From Alteromonadaceae bacterium (GTDB taxonomy: Bacteria; Pseudomonadota; Gammaproteobacteria; Enterobacterales; Alteromonadaceae), in assembly GCA_016765535.1 (NCBI GenBank), contig JAESPQ010000022.1:63707-127706 (forward strand): DNA of 64,000 nt, written 5' to 3'. Every line of letters starts with the position of its first letter. Position 1 is the stretch's first letter. Under the pieces are notes generated by a model. The model was given only the letters and a program-made list of their open reading frames with translations. It ran no database searches and was not told the DNA's origin. Below, one piece after another: positions 7,059-17,114 of this stretch. The position numbers and the translations under genes were made by a program.

Positions 7059-9860
7059 ATGGCAGATTTTCGAATACGCGTCATAGTGGACCCGTCGCAA
7101 GCAACAGCAGGAACCGACAAAGTGCGTCGGGGCCTGACAGATGTAGAAAGAAGCGCGAACAAATTGAGAGATACAATTGCTCGCGCTTTTAGCTTTGCGG
7201 CCGTTTCATTTGGCATACAACAAATACTAAAATTAGCAGATGCTTACGTGACTCTAACGAACAGGGTTAAAGTCGCGACTAATGGTGCTGCGTTCTCGGG
7301 TCAGATATTGGACCGGGTATTTAAGATTGCAAATAACGCTAGGGCACCCGTTGCACAATTAGCGTTCCTCTACCAGCGTATATCCGTGGCCTCCGATGAA
7401 TTGGGCGCGTCACAAGAAGATGTACTCAAATTCGTAAACGCAACAGCGCAAGCACTAGCGGCCCAAGGCGGTACAACTGCGGAGGCGGCAGGCGCGCTCA
7501 TTCAGTTATCCCAAGCCCTAGGTAATGCCAACATTCAAGCGCAGGAATTTAACTCGCTTGTTGATGGTGCGTTTCCCTTAGTTCAAGCAGCAGCCCGAGG
7601 AATTGACGAGGCGGGTAATTCCGTGTCGCGTTTACGTGGGTTAATCATTAAAGGTAGGATTACTAACGAACAATTCTTTAAAGCGGTACTGAGTCAAGCT
7701 GATTCATTGGAAGCAGCCTTCGCTCGGACTACTCCAACAATCGCACAGGGCTTCGTGGTCCTGACTAACGCAATGACACAGTTTATCGGTGAAGCGGATA
7801 GCGGCCTTGGTATAACTAGTTTAATTGCAGGCTCACTACTCAAGCTAGCGTTCAACTTGGACACAGCAGCGAAAGCAGCAGAGGCTCTAGGGTTATTCCT
7901 TGGTGTCGGTGGTCTAGTTAAGGTGCTACTCCTCGTTAAAGCAGGCGTAATCGGACTGACAGTAGCAATTGCAGCGAACCCTCTAGGTGCCTTGCTTATT
8001 GGAGCACTAGCTGTTATATCGGTGCTGATAGCCTTTAAGGACGAGATTAAGTTCACTGAGAATGGCGTTTCGACGTTTACCGATGTAATCACGGTCCTAA
8101 TGTCTAGAGCCCGTATAGAAATTGAGAACTTTAAAGCAGCGTTCTTAAATATCGGTAATTTCATTGGCGACCAGTTTGGACCGATTATCGGCCTACTTAC
8201 CCCGGTGTTTAATGAAATAAAGGAATTCTTCGCAGACATCGAGTTCTCGTTCGCGGGCATCATCATCGCGGCAGCACGTACGATTGATAAGATTATCGGA
8301 ATATTCAGCGGGGGCATTAAAGTTATTGCGTCGTTGTTCCAGACACTTCCGGGCATCATGAAGGAAGTCGGTATCAATATTGCTAATTCATTATTGGAAT
8401 CTATCGGCGGCGTTGTTAATCAAATAATCACGAAGCTAAACTCTATTGGTGACTTCGTAGGCTTGGACCCTATCGACCTAATCAGCGCACCACAGCTAGA
8501 AGCAGTAACAGGGGCGACGTTCCTTGATGTTGGTAAAGCAGCTCAAGAAGCGTTTATGAAGGGCTTCAACAGGACACAACTCGAAGACCTCGTACGTGGC
8601 CTAGTGGAAGAGGTAGAAAAAGTGGGTCAAGCGCGTATAGCTAATGCGCCTAAGACAGAAGCCGGAGTAGACTTAACAGAGACGCCGTTTAAGCGCATAA
8701 CTATCGACCCAGCAGTTCAAGGCGAGATTGATAGCATTGAGAAGAGAACGGCAGCACTAAAACTTAACACCCGTGAGCGTGAGGTACAGCAATCGGTGTT
8801 AGCTTTAGAATCAAAACTACGCCGTGAGTTAAATGTCTTAGAAGAGAACGCGTTGAAATTTACTTTACGTCAGAATCAGGCGCAGAAGGACCGAACAGAT
8901 ATACTCGACCGTTTGAATGGCACCATGAGTGAATTAGCGATTAGGCAGGCAACACTAAACGAACTTTTAAACACGGGTTCAATATCCGCGAGTCAGTTTA
9001 AAAACGAAATGATTGCATTACGCCTAGAACAAGCTAACCTTAATATAGAACTGGGTGACGCCACTTTTGTTGATGGCTTCCTTATTGGCATAGAAAGTAT
9101 GCTAGATGCGGTTAGGAACTTCCAAGCAGAAGCGGGTATGGTATTCGGTGAGTTCTTTACTAGTACTTCGGAAGGTTTCGCAACGGCAGCAGCAGACGCG
9201 ATTATCTTTGGTGATAGTTTCCAAGACGCCATTGGTGATGTAGCACGAAAAGCGTTACGGGACTTACTAGCAGGGATTATCCAAATAGGCATACAGTTTG
9301 TGCTCAACTCGGCTCTAGCGAACACCCTTGGCGCGGCATCCGTTGCATCGTCAGTAGGTCAAGCAGCAGCAGTGGGCTCGGCATGGGCAACACCAGCGGC
9401 GTTAGCGTCATTGGCTACCCTTGGTACTAACTCCGCGGCGGCAAGTACAGGTATTCTCGCTACGGTAGGTTTGGCCGAAGGTCTAGCAGTTGCAGGCTTC
9501 GCTAATGGTGGTGACGTTCGTGGACCGGGTGGCCCTCGTAGCGACTCTATCCCAGCGATGTTATCTAACGGGGAATTCGTGGTTAATGCTAAATCAGCAG
9601 CGCGGTTCCGCCCTTTACTTCAACAAATTAACAACCCGTCATCGTTCCAAAACGGCGGTAATGTTGGTACAGGTTCTTCGGATACTGGACGAGCAACACC
9701 ACAAAACGGACCAGACGGCAACGGCGGTATTCGCATTGTGAATGTAATAGACCCGTCAATGGTAGAAGACTTCCTAACTAGCTCAAGCGGTGAGAAAGTC
9801 CTAATTAACACTATTGAGCGTAACGCAAGTTCGCTTAACCAGATATTGAGGAATAACTAG
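7059..9860 (+). CDS. Tape measure protein
   Basis: 933 residues. The N-terminal helical part (residues about 1-260) carries the tape-measure motif GGTTAEAAGALIQLSQALGNANIQAQEFNSLVDGAFPLVQ. Residues about 265-330 and 370-430 are hydrophobic and membrane-like, as in proteins that help DNA cross the envelope. A coiled-coil stretch follows at about 570-660. The C-terminus has the NGGDVRGPGGPRSDSIPAMLSNGEFVVNAKSA signature common to tape measures. At about 0.15 nm per residue the tail would be about 140 nm. No lytic domain is evident. Confidence 0.92.
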   Translation: MADFRIRVIVDPSQATAGTDKVRRGLTDVERSANKLRDTIARAFSFAAVSFGIQQILKLADAYVTLTNRVKVATNGAAFSGQILDRVFKIANNARAPVAQLAFLYQRISVASDELGASQEDVLKFVNATAQALAAQGGTTAEAAGALIQLSQALGNANIQAQEFNSLVDGAFPLVQAAARGIDEAGNSVSRLRGLIIKGRITNEQFFKAVLSQADSLEAAFARTTPTIAQGFVVLTNAMTQFIGEADSGLGITSLIAGSLLKLAFNLDTAAKAAEALGLFLGVGGLVKVLLLVKAGVIGLTVAIAANPLGALLIGALAVISVLIAFKDEIKFTENGVSTFTDVITVLMSRARIEIENFKAAFLNIGNFIGDQFGPIIGLLTPVFNEIKEFFADIEFSFAGIIIAAARTIDKIIGIFSGGIKVIASLFQTLPGIMKEVGINIANSLLESIGGVVNQIITKLNSIGDFVGLDPIDLISAPQLEAVTGATFLDVGKAAQEAFMKGFNRTQLEDLVRGLVEEVEKVGQARIANAPKTEAGVDLTETPFKRITIDPAVQGEIDSIEKRTAALKLNTREREVQQSVLALESKLRRELNVLEENALKFTLRQNQAQKDRTDILDRLNGTMSELAIRQATLNELLNTGSISASQFKNEMIALRLEQANLNIELGDATFVDGFLIGIESMLDAVRNFQAEAGMVFGEFFTSTSEGFATAAADAIIFGDSFQDAIGDVARKALRDLLAGIIQIGIQFVLNSALANTLGAASVASSVGQAAAVGSAWATPAALASLATLGTNSAAASTGILATVGLAEGLAVAGFANGGDVRGPGGPRSDSIPAMLSNGEFVVNAKSAARFRPLLQQINNPSSFQNGGNVGTGSSDTGRATPQNGPDGNGGIRIVNVIDPSMVEDFLTSSSGEKVLINTIERNASSLNQILRNN

Positions 9861-9862
9861 TC

Positions 9863-10858
9863 ATGGCCTTTGAAAACGCAACAGCAACGGGACCAGCGGA
9901 TTTACTCGCTAAGTTCCGAACGTTCATCACAACGCACCCGGACTTACTAGACCCGGCGGGTGATTCATCTATCCCGTCACACGCATGGACTATCCTTAAG
10001 CAAGTAGTTGATGGGGATGACGAAGAACTTTACTTAAGCGGCCCCGGGAATAACGCGGACCAAACCATTTACGTCAACACGGCCTTCGGGCCGGACGCCG
10101 CCGCAGGTTCCGACGCGTTCTCTTGGGACACTCGCGGGGCTACCGCGTTTAACACTAACGACACGTTCGTAGCGCAACCGGGGATAGACCCGAACAGTAA
10201 GGTGATGCCTTTACAAGACCAAGCGGTACAATATTGGTTCTTCGCCAACGGCCGCCGTTATATCATCATCGCGCAAGTCACGGTATCAGTTTACACTAGT
10301 ACTTATGCCGGGTTCATTAGTCCATTCGAACCTGTGAGTGCAGCGTTAGCGTACCCCTACCCGCTGTACATTGGTGCGAGCATGGGTCAACTAGGTTTAC
10401 GTTTCTCTAGTGAATCAAATGCACTTCACCGTTCTTTTTGGAACCCCGCGTTTAACACAACTACTACAGGTTCGGCAGCGGTGTTCTCCTCGGGTAACGT
10501 ATGGAAGGGCCTCGCTAACTTCGTTAGTAACGGCACTAACGAAGCGGACTTAGCAGTTCCACCACTTGTCGGAGGCACGGAACCGTATAGTAACGCTAAT
10601 GGCGTCGGGGCTTTCCAAGTGGACAACGTAGAACCCCTACTCGGGGGCGACTATCTATTAACAGATGTGGAAGTGTCCTTCGGGGACAAAGACGTAGGCA
10701 ACTACCGTGAACGCTTCGGGGTACTTGATGGTGTCGCACATCTTACGGGTATTTCACAAGCGGTACTAAATGAGGTTACAATCGGTGGCGATACCTATAT
10801 AGTATTCCAAGAAGCCTTTAGAACAGGTCAAGGCAATTTCGTAGCAATTAAAAAGTAA
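9863..10858 (+). CDS. Distal tail / virion structural protein, paralogue A
   Basis: 331 residues. The N-terminus FENATATGPADLLAKFRTFI aligns with the next gene product (ETGSATDPIDLLDKLRLFC), so the two are tandem paralogues. Both continue with beta-rich sequence and aromatic patches (VQYWFFANGRRYIII). This family follows the tape measure in many marine siphoviruses and is usually called a structural protein. It starts 2 bases after the tape measure stop. The exact position in the tail tip is unknown. Confidence 0.75.
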   Translation: MAFENATATGPADLLAKFRTFITTHPDLLDPAGDSSIPSHAWTILKQVVDGDDEELYLSGPGNNADQTIYVNTAFGPDAAAGSDAFSWDTRGATAFNTNDTFVAQPGIDPNSKVMPLQDQAVQYWFFANGRRYIIIAQVTVSVYTSTYAGFISPFEPVSAALAYPYPLYIGASMGQLGLRFSSESNALHRSFWNPAFNTTTTGSAAVFSSGNVWKGLANFVSNGTNEADLAVPPLVGGTEPYSNANGVGAFQVDNVEPLLGGDYLLTDVEVSFGDKDVGNYRERFGVLDGVAHLTGISQAVLNEVTIGGDTYIVFQEAFRTGQGNFVAIKK

Positions 10859-10867
10859 GGGCACAAC

Positions 10868-11815
10868 ATGGCACATGAAACAGGCAGCGCAACAGACCCG
10901 ATTGACTTACTAGATAAACTTCGATTATTCTGCATCGCTCAGAGCTTAACAGTTAACGAATTCCGCGACGAAGGCGTAGCACCGGGCAAGTTATTATCCG
11001 TGTCGTTTAACGGCGGGTTCTTTAGTATCGGCTTCGTGGTTAACGCTACCACAGGGTTCGAAGGGTATGTGCTAACTCAAGCCTCGGGGTTTAACGCTTC
11101 AACCGCTTGGGGCTCGCAACCGAACGAAACATCTCCGACGACCTCGCAGAAAGTAGTATGCTTCGGGATACTAAACGGCGCGGCAATCAGTGATTACCAT
11201 TTTGCATTCTTTACAGGTGGGGTAGTAATGGTGTCCCTTAATACCGTCGCGGGCTCTTGGAGACATTTTTGTTTTGGCGATATTGAGAAGTACGGAACGT
11301 ATACAGGGGGTGCTATTATTCTGGGGCACTTCATCGAATTCAACGCGGGCCTAGATAACCCCTTCTCAGCAGACAACGTACCCTTTGGTTATATGCCCAG
11401 CAGTATCGCCACGCAACAACGTGGTGGCTTTGTTCGCGTTGACGACATAAGCGGGATTAAGTTCCGTAAGATGGCAACAACGGGCCTAGTTTCCGCAAGT
11501 ATTAGGATGTCGAGTAACCAGACGATACTTGAAGCAAGCAGAAACCGTATACACAACACGTCACCCTCGACGCCTACACAAGCATCGTCGCTGCACCCTA
11601 TTGCGTTCGCAGTTCCTATCGCGGATGGTTCCGCTAAGTTCTCCCCTATCGGGGTACTGCGCGACGTGCGCTTCTGCAACATACAGCTTTTGGATAACGA
11701 GCAGGTATTCGATACTGACTGGCTAGCGTTTAGCCAAGGTGTTAAAAATAACCCTGACGCCCGACCGGGAACAGAAAATACCGGGTTCTTGGGCATAACT
11801 GTTAAGGTGCTTTAA
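10868..11815 (+). CDS. Distal tail / virion structural protein, paralogue B
   Basis: 315 residues, a paralogue of the preceding gene by its N-terminal ATDPIDLLDKLR motif and overall layout (aromatic strand SDYHFAFFTGGVVMVSL at the same place as YWFFANGRRYIIIAQV). The C-terminal half has diverged. Two copies side by side suggest that the tail tip holds two related but distinct subunits or that one copy has gained a receptor-binding role. It starts 9 bases after its neighbour, with AAGGGC as ribosome-binding site. Confidence 0.75.
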   Translation: MAHETGSATDPIDLLDKLRLFCIAQSLTVNEFRDEGVAPGKLLSVSFNGGFFSIGFVVNATTGFEGYVLTQASGFNASTAWGSQPNETSPTTSQKVVCFGILNGAAISDYHFAFFTGGVVMVSLNTVAGSWRHFCFGDIEKYGTYTGGAIILGHFIEFNAGLDNPFSADNVPFGYMPSSIATQQRGGFVRVDDISGIKFRKMATTGLVSASIRMSSNQTILEASRNRIHNTSPSTPTQASSLHPIAFAVPIADGSAKFSPIGVLRDVRFCNIQLLDNEQVFDTDWLAFSQGVKNNPDARPGTENTGFLGITVKVL

Positions 11816-11817
11816 CT

Positions 11818-13467
11818 ATGGCAGATATTTTCGTAGGTGTTGATTTAAGCACAGAGGGCCCCGCTAATGGGGCTAACCCCGTTTTAGAACTAAGGGACCC
11901 GATACCAGCACAGATACCCTTTAGCGTCTTGGGGTTACAACAGCAGGGGCCGTTAGTTAATAACTTCCCTGTGTCTTGGGCTACCGTCGTTAGTGCCGCT
12001 GAGAGCGCGTTAGACTACCGGGACGACTTCTATAACCGTATCCGCTATCTACCGGAACGCATAGACCTTGGCGCGTTAGTGAGCGGCCAAACCCGGGACT
12101 TAGTGATATGGAACCAACACCCCGACGCAAGGGTACTAACATCCTTAACGCTGATTAACGGCGATGGCATTGAGTTCACAGGACCGACTAGCTTTACGTT
12201 GGCCCATAACGGTTTCCAAACGTACACCATTACGGTTAGTGCCGATGGTCCTCCTACCGTTAATGCACAACTAGCCTTCGACTGGGTGGCACCGACAGAA
12301 GACAACTCAGTAGCGATTATCGGGTCCCGTGTTGTACCGTTCCCGTTCTTATATGGACAAGGCGCGGTCGAGACTTTAAAATGGCAGACACAGGTTATTA
12401 CCAGTAACGACGGCAGCGAACAACGTATCAGAGTTCGGAACCATCCACGACAGGGCTTCGCGGTTACTGCGTTTATCCCGCGCCCCTTACTAGCGTTCGC
12501 GGATAACTTGCTCTATGGGTGGCGTAGCAACCTTTGGGGTATACCTGTTTTTGCTGAATGTCGGACGCTTAACACCGCTACAACTATTGGCTTAAGCACC
12601 GTAGATGTAAACACCGACTTTGCACAATTCGTAGTAGGTGAGTTAGCTATAATCTATAACACGGCTACCGACTTCGAAATTATTCAGATATTCTCATTTA
12701 CGGCTAACGAGATAGTCACCAAGTCACCACTAACGAAAGCGTTCAATACTAACGCCGTGGTCACACCTATGTTATCTTGTCGTATGCTTGGCAATCCTAT
12801 TCGTCAGACTACGGGTTTTGGGGCGTTCATAACAGCGGATTTTGAGGCTATTAAAAATAGTTCATTACCGTCAATTGCTAGCCCTATTCAGTTCCTTGGT
12901 GACGATGTATTCTTAGACGAGCAGTTAGCGATAGAGAACGGGGTAAGCGACACATACACAAGCCGGGTAGACACCCTAGACTTTGCGTCATCAAACGTAG
13001 CGATTTTCGCCCCGTGGGATAACACTAAGAAGTCTCGTGTATTCGGTCAGCAGTTAACGAGCCAAGAGGAGTTATGGAACTTTAGACTTTTCCTACACCG
13101 TAGGGCTGGACGACTTAGACCCGTTTGGATGCCAACACATGAAGTCGATTTTACATTCCAAAGCGTAGGCACCGTAAACACGACTTTGTTAGTCCGTGAT
13201 GATGGTCAAGTGCTTTACTCTTCGGCCCGCACACACATACGGATTCTAACTAAAACTGGGGACGTACTCGCGACCATCAATTCAATGGTGACGGACGGTT
13301 CCACAATTACAATGGTTATCGACGTAGACTTAAACCGCGACGCTAGTGAGTTACTTCATGGTCAGCACTTAGGCTTACAACGCCTATCTTCGGACCGCAT
13401 AGAGCTAAGTCATGGGTCTAACTTCGATTCAGATGTTAGTGTCCCAATTATTGAATTAAAACCATAG
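11818..13467 (+). CDS. Tail tip protein (distal-tail-like)
   Basis: 549 residues. The C-terminal half contains FRLFLHRRAGRLRPVWMPTHEVDF followed by a beta-rich end, a pattern I know from phage tail-tip proteins encoded just before a BR0599-type protein. The N-terminal half has immunoglobulin-like strands (SLTLINGDGIEFTGPTSFTLAHNGFQTYTITVSA). It probably links the tube to the hub. Family name not certain; the role is inferred from motif and order. Confidence 0.75.
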   Translation: MADIFVGVDLSTEGPANGANPVLELRDPIPAQIPFSVLGLQQQGPLVNNFPVSWATVVSAAESALDYRDDFYNRIRYLPERIDLGALVSGQTRDLVIWNQHPDARVLTSLTLINGDGIEFTGPTSFTLAHNGFQTYTITVSADGPPTVNAQLAFDWVAPTEDNSVAIIGSRVVPFPFLYGQGAVETLKWQTQVITSNDGSEQRIRVRNHPRQGFAVTAFIPRPLLAFADNLLYGWRSNLWGIPVFAECRTLNTATTIGLSTVDVNTDFAQFVVGELAIIYNTATDFEIIQIFSFTANEIVTKSPLTKAFNTNAVVTPMLSCRMLGNPIRQTTGFGAFITADFEAIKNSSLPSIASPIQFLGDDVFLDEQLAIENGVSDTYTSRVDTLDFASSNVAIFAPWDNTKKSRVFGQQLTSQEELWNFRLFLHRRAGRLRPVWMPTHEVDFTFQSVGTVNTTLLVRDDGQVLYSSARTHIRILTKTGDVLATINSMVTDGSTITMVIDVDLNRDASELLHGQHLGLQRLSSDRIELSHGSNFDSDVSVPIIELKP

Positions 13468-13478
13468 GATAAAACATT

Positions 13479-14315
13479 ATGTCTTTTGATAGCATTGAGG
13501 TTTCAGAGTTTGGGAACCACCCGATAGAAACGTACGAGTTTCAACGGGGCCCTACCTTTTTTCGGTATACATCGAGCGACGAGAGCTTCTTCCCTACCGC
13601 GGGTACAGAGTTCCCGGCCATACAGATAAAGCGTTCCCGTATTCTCGGGACGCAGGATATTGGTAAGACTAGTTTAAAGATTACTATATCTCGCCGTGCG
13701 GATATACTTAACCAGTTTATCGCTACGTCCCCGTCGGATATTATTACGATTAAGGTTACTCGCTACCATCAGGGCGACCCGCTAAATAGCGCGATTATCT
13801 TTAACGGCCGTATTGTTAACGTCAAGTTCTTGGAGAATGAGGCAGAGATAACATGCCAGCCTATCTTTTCCGCGTTAAAGCGTCCGGGCTTACGTCGAGC
13901 GTACCAGACTGCTTGCCCCCATGTACTATATGGAACCGCGTGTTTAGCGAACTCTGCGCTATTTAACGTAGACGCAGTACTAACGGACGTGTCCGGGAAC
14001 TTAATAACGAGCCCTGACCTTATCGTGTCCATTAACCCTACCTTTGATGCGGACCATTTCACAGGTGGCTTTGTGGAGTTCGTAAACAATAACAACACCG
14101 ACCGCCGATTTATCACAGACTTTAATAATGCCTCCGGGACGCTAACGCTAAACCTCCCGTTTCCAGACTTAGTCTCGGGAAATACCGTTAAGGCTTTCGC
14201 TGGGTGCAACCATACAACAGAAGTTTGTGACGGTAAGTTCGATAATCTGTTAAACTATGGTGGCTTCCCGTTCATACCACAGAAAAACCCGATGGACGGG
14301 ACCAGTATCTTTTAG
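13479..14315 (+). CDS. Tail tip protein, DUF2163 / phage BR0599 family
   Basis: 278 residues. The C-terminus GCNHTTEVCDGKFDNLLNYGGFPFIPQKNP is the BR0599 signature, and ACPHVLYGTAC at about residues 145-155 supplies the other conserved cysteine pair. The four cysteines could bind a metal or iron-sulfur cluster, as in lambda gpL; that is by analogy. It lies between the distal-tail-like protein and the hub genes, the usual order. Confidence 0.88.
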   Translation: MSFDSIEVSEFGNHPIETYEFQRGPTFFRYTSSDESFFPTAGTEFPAIQIKRSRILGTQDIGKTSLKITISRRADILNQFIATSPSDIITIKVTRYHQGDPLNSAIIFNGRIVNVKFLENEAEITCQPIFSALKRPGLRRAYQTACPHVLYGTACLANSALFNVDAVLTDVSGNLITSPDLIVSINPTFDADHFTGGFVEFVNNNNTDRRFITDFNNASGTLTLNLPFPDLVSGNTVKAFAGCNHTTEVCDGKFDNLLNYGGFPFIPQKNPMDGTSIF

Positions 14316-14325
14316 GAGGAATACC

Positions 14326-14550
14326 GTGGAATATTTAATTTACATTATCATTGTTATTATTATCGCAGTGGCGCTACAGCCAAAACCACCGGGTGCGAAG
14401 CCAGCGACGTTAAGCGAAGTTGACGCACCCACAGCACAGCAAGGCAAGCCTATCCCTAAAGTGTTCGGGACCTACGTTGTACAGAGCCCTAATATTGTAT
14501 GGTACGGTGACTTGAGTTATACCAAAATCCTTTCAGAAGGTGGCAAGTAA
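14326..14550 (+). CDS. Tail-tip membrane-anchored peptide, N-terminal hub partner
   Basis: 74 residues from the GTG at 14326, chosen because of the strong AGGAGGA ribosome-binding site 5 bases upstream; a longer frame begins inside the previous gene without one. Residues 1-17 are a hydrophobic helix (EYLIYIIIVIIIAVAL). The rest (DAPTAQQGKPIPKVFGTYVVQSPNIVWYGDLSYTKI) matches the segment that precedes the gpJ-like hub domain in many tail proteins. It is coupled to the next gene by TAATG overlap. Confidence 0.8.
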   Translation: MEYLIYIIIVIIIAVALQPKPPGAKPATLSEVDAPTAQQGKPIPKVFGTYVVQSPNIVWYGDLSYTKILSEGGK

Positions 14551-14735
14551 TGATTATCACACCTCAACACGTTCGGGACGTCTTGTTTTGCTTCAAGGGG
14601 GCGCGGGCGTTTTTTGCTAAGTACGACTTGGACTATTCAGACTTTTTAAAGAATGGTATAGATGAACAGAAGCTATTAGACCTAAACGACTCTATGGCTA
14701 ACAAAGTAGTAAGGGCAGCACATGGGTGGAAGTAG
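14550..14735 (+). CDS. Small conserved tail-region protein
   Basis: 61 residues: ITPQHVRDVLFCFKGARAFFAKYDLDYSDFLKNGIDEQKLLDLNDSMANKVVRAAHG. I recognise the pattern (carboxyl-terminal helix after a DW/DYSDFL..GI motif) as a small protein that sits between tail-tip genes in many siphoviruses, but its function is not known to me. The start overlaps the previous stop (TAATG) and its end overlaps the next start by 14 bases, so translation is probably coupled. Confidence 0.75.
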   Translation: MIITPQHVRDVLFCFKGARAFFAKYDLDYSDFLKNGIDEQKLLDLNDSMANKVVRAAHGWK

Positions 14736-17040
14736 CAAGCAAGTAATCGGGTATAGATACTATCTCGGGTTACACATGGCTATTTGTCATGGACCAGTAA
14801 AGCAACTCAATAGGATTCTAGTCGGCAAGCGTGAAGCTTTTGTCGGTACTGTCTCAGCGAGTTCGACAATAAACATCTTCAAGCCCGACCTGTTCGGTGG
14901 GGACAAGAAAGAAGGCGGTATCGTGGGCGTCGCTGATATTATGTTCGGGGAACTAGCCCAAACAGAAAACGCGTACTTACAAAGCCAGTTAGGCACGGAT
15001 ATTCCCGCCTTTCGTGGGGTGCTAACAGCGGTGTTTCGTGAGGGTGCTTTCACGGAAACGGTCGTAGGCTTTCTTCCCGGCGGCGGCTTAGGAGAGTTCA
15101 TAGTCCCTATCTACACGTCGGATGGTGATGGCGGCTTCATTGCGTCAATGTCCCCATACCCGAAACCGTGGGCCTTTGAGGTTCTAGACTTACCGGGGGG
15201 CACGTTTAACCCGACTAAGCAGGACATTAATAACGGCTCTGCTAATGGTGCCCATATTCTCTATGACACACTAACTAATGCCGAATGGGGTTTAGGTCTG
15301 CCTGTGGGCGAATTGGATACCGCCTCTTTTCAAGCGGTGGGCGACACCCTCTTTACTGAAAACTTCGGGCTGTCTCTTGTCTACGCGCAACAAAGTTCCG
15401 TTGAAGAATTCGTTAAGCAGATACTAACGCTAATAAACGCAGTGCTGTACCCAGACAGAGTGACAGGTAAATTTCGATTGTCGCTTATCCGGGACGACTT
15501 CGACCCAAACACACTACCCGTATTCAACGAGTCGAACATATCTTCGTTAAAGTCTTTCGAGCGCCCTGCTTTTGCGGAGTTAGTTAACGAGATTGTCCTT
15601 ACCTACCGTAAGCGTGGTGACTTGGATGACACGACCATTACCGCGCAGGACCTAGCATCGGTTCAAGCACAGAATGGTATTATCTCCCAGACTAAAGACT
15701 TCACCGGGGTAGACACCGCGGATATAGCCGCTAAAATCGCCGTCAGGGAGTTACGTCAGTCATCTACGCCATTGGCAAGGGTAAGCTTTAAAACGGACCG
15801 TACAGGCTGGGACGTGAACCCGGGGGACGTTATTAAGCTATCTTGGGCCGCTTACGGCATAGTACAAGTGATAATCCGTGTAACAGAAGTAGATTACGGC
15901 GCGTTAGAAGACGGCGAAATACTAATCGAGGGTGTAGAGGACATCTTCGGCCTGCCTTCGAACGCTTATATAACCCCTTCGGAAACTGAATGGAACGAGG
16001 AAGTAGTGGACCCATTACCTGCGCTATCATCAGAGTTAATGGAACTACCCTTCTATGTGATAGCTACGACGTTTACTTCGGGCGACTTCGCGGCGATTAC
16101 GGACACGACTACGTTTGTTCAAATGGTGGCGCGTAAACCGCTACAGGCTACCTTTGGTATGCAACTATGGACACGTACAGGTACTTTGGTATATGAGTTC
16201 GCCATTGATGGTAAGTGGACACACTCAGCACTCTTAACAAGTAACCTTGACCGCATTGACGCTACGGCCATTTCTATTAACACTTTCGTAGGTTCGACAA
16301 GTGAAATAAGACCGGGCGGGTATGCGTACATTGACGACGAAGTTCTACGCATCGACGCAGTGGACACAGTACTATTGACCATAACCGTCGGGCGTGGTGC
16401 TTTTGATACGGTTCCTGTAGCGCATACGGCGGGTGCAGTTATCTACTTTGCAGATGGTAACGACGCAGTAGACCCGTTTGAATTCGCACCGGGCATTACT
16501 GTAGATGGTAAAGCTGTTACGCAAACCAGTATCGGGATACTAGATATTGCTGACGCTACGGAAGTGTCCCAAACACTAGTAGGGCGTCAGTTTAAGCCTT
16601 ACCCGCCGTCACAGGTGCAGATACATGGCGACCTGTTCCCCGCGGCCGCGGGATTCTTCCCAGTTAAGGTTATTGGCGCGGAGGTTATTGTTACTTGGAA
16701 GCATCAAGATAGACTCCAACAGGTAGCAAATATCGAAGATTGGTTCAATGTTGCCCTTGGTTCTCAGGAAGCGGGTGTAACGTACACCATTCGGACGTAT
16801 AACGACGACACAGCGACTTTGTTATCAACTGATACAGGAATAACCGCGGCGACGTTTACGGTCGTTACGGGGCAGCCTGCGGACACTGTGTTTAATATGC
16901 GGGTAGAGATTGAAGCTGTTAGGGGTGGCGAGGTTAACTTCCAAACTTTTCAACACATCTTTATATATGAATCTACCAATCAAACGCCTATCAATGTCAC
17001 CCAACAGACTATAGACGTCTTGACGGACTTCACACCTTAG
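14722..17040 (+). CDS. Tail hub / host-specificity protein (gpJ-like)
   Basis: 772 residues, starting GGSSKQVIGYRYYLGLHMAICHGPVKQLNRI, the classic start of the baseplate-hub domain. The middle part (SVEEFVKQILTLINAVLYPDRVTGKFRLSLIRDDFD ... DTADIAAKIAVRELRQSSTPLARVSFKTDRTGWDVNPGDVIKLSW) is the phage tail protein 3 type domain. The end has two fibronectin-like modules (RIDAVDTVLLTITVGRGAFDTVPVAH; WKHQDRLQQ ... YTIRTYNDDTATLLST). It probably contacts the receptor and completes the tube tip. The AAGGG ribosome-binding site lies within the previous gene. Confidence 0.88.
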   Translation: MGGSSKQVIGYRYYLGLHMAICHGPVKQLNRILVGKREAFVGTVSASSTINIFKPDLFGGDKKEGGIVGVADIMFGELAQTENAYLQSQLGTDIPAFRGVLTAVFREGAFTETVVGFLPGGGLGEFIVPIYTSDGDGGFIASMSPYPKPWAFEVLDLPGGTFNPTKQDINNGSANGAHILYDTLTNAEWGLGLPVGELDTASFQAVGDTLFTENFGLSLVYAQQSSVEEFVKQILTLINAVLYPDRVTGKFRLSLIRDDFDPNTLPVFNESNISSLKSFERPAFAELVNEIVLTYRKRGDLDDTTITAQDLASVQAQNGIISQTKDFTGVDTADIAAKIAVRELRQSSTPLARVSFKTDRTGWDVNPGDVIKLSWAAYGIVQVIIRVTEVDYGALEDGEILIEGVEDIFGLPSNAYITPSETEWNEEVVDPLPALSSELMELPFYVIATTFTSGDFAAITDTTTFVQMVARKPLQATFGMQLWTRTGTLVYEFAIDGKWTHSALLTSNLDRIDATAISINTFVGSTSEIRPGGYAYIDDEVLRIDAVDTVLLTITVGRGAFDTVPVAHTAGAVIYFADGNDAVDPFEFAPGITVDGKAVTQTSIGILDIADATEVSQTLVGRQFKPYPPSQVQIHGDLFPAAAGFFPVKVIGAEVIVTWKHQDRLQQVANIEDWFNVALGSQEAGVTYTIRTYNDDTATLLSTDTGITAATFTVVTGQPADTVFNMRVEIEAVRGGEVNFQTFQHIFIYESTNQTPINVTQQTIDVLTDFTP

Positions 17041-17114
17041 ACTTTATCTCGGGGTTTATGTTAAGCTCAGTCACCAAGACGTCTTAGCATAGACCCACAA
17101 ACGAGGTAAACCCG

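Noticed and set aside
7694..8377. 227-residue - strand frame within the tape measure gene
   Set aside because: Shadow frame typical of Ala-rich coding sequence, with no start signals.
14257..14325. Longer start of the 74-residue tail-tip gene
   Set aside because: It would lie inside the preceding gene without a ribosome-binding site, while the GTG at 14326 follows AGGAGGA.
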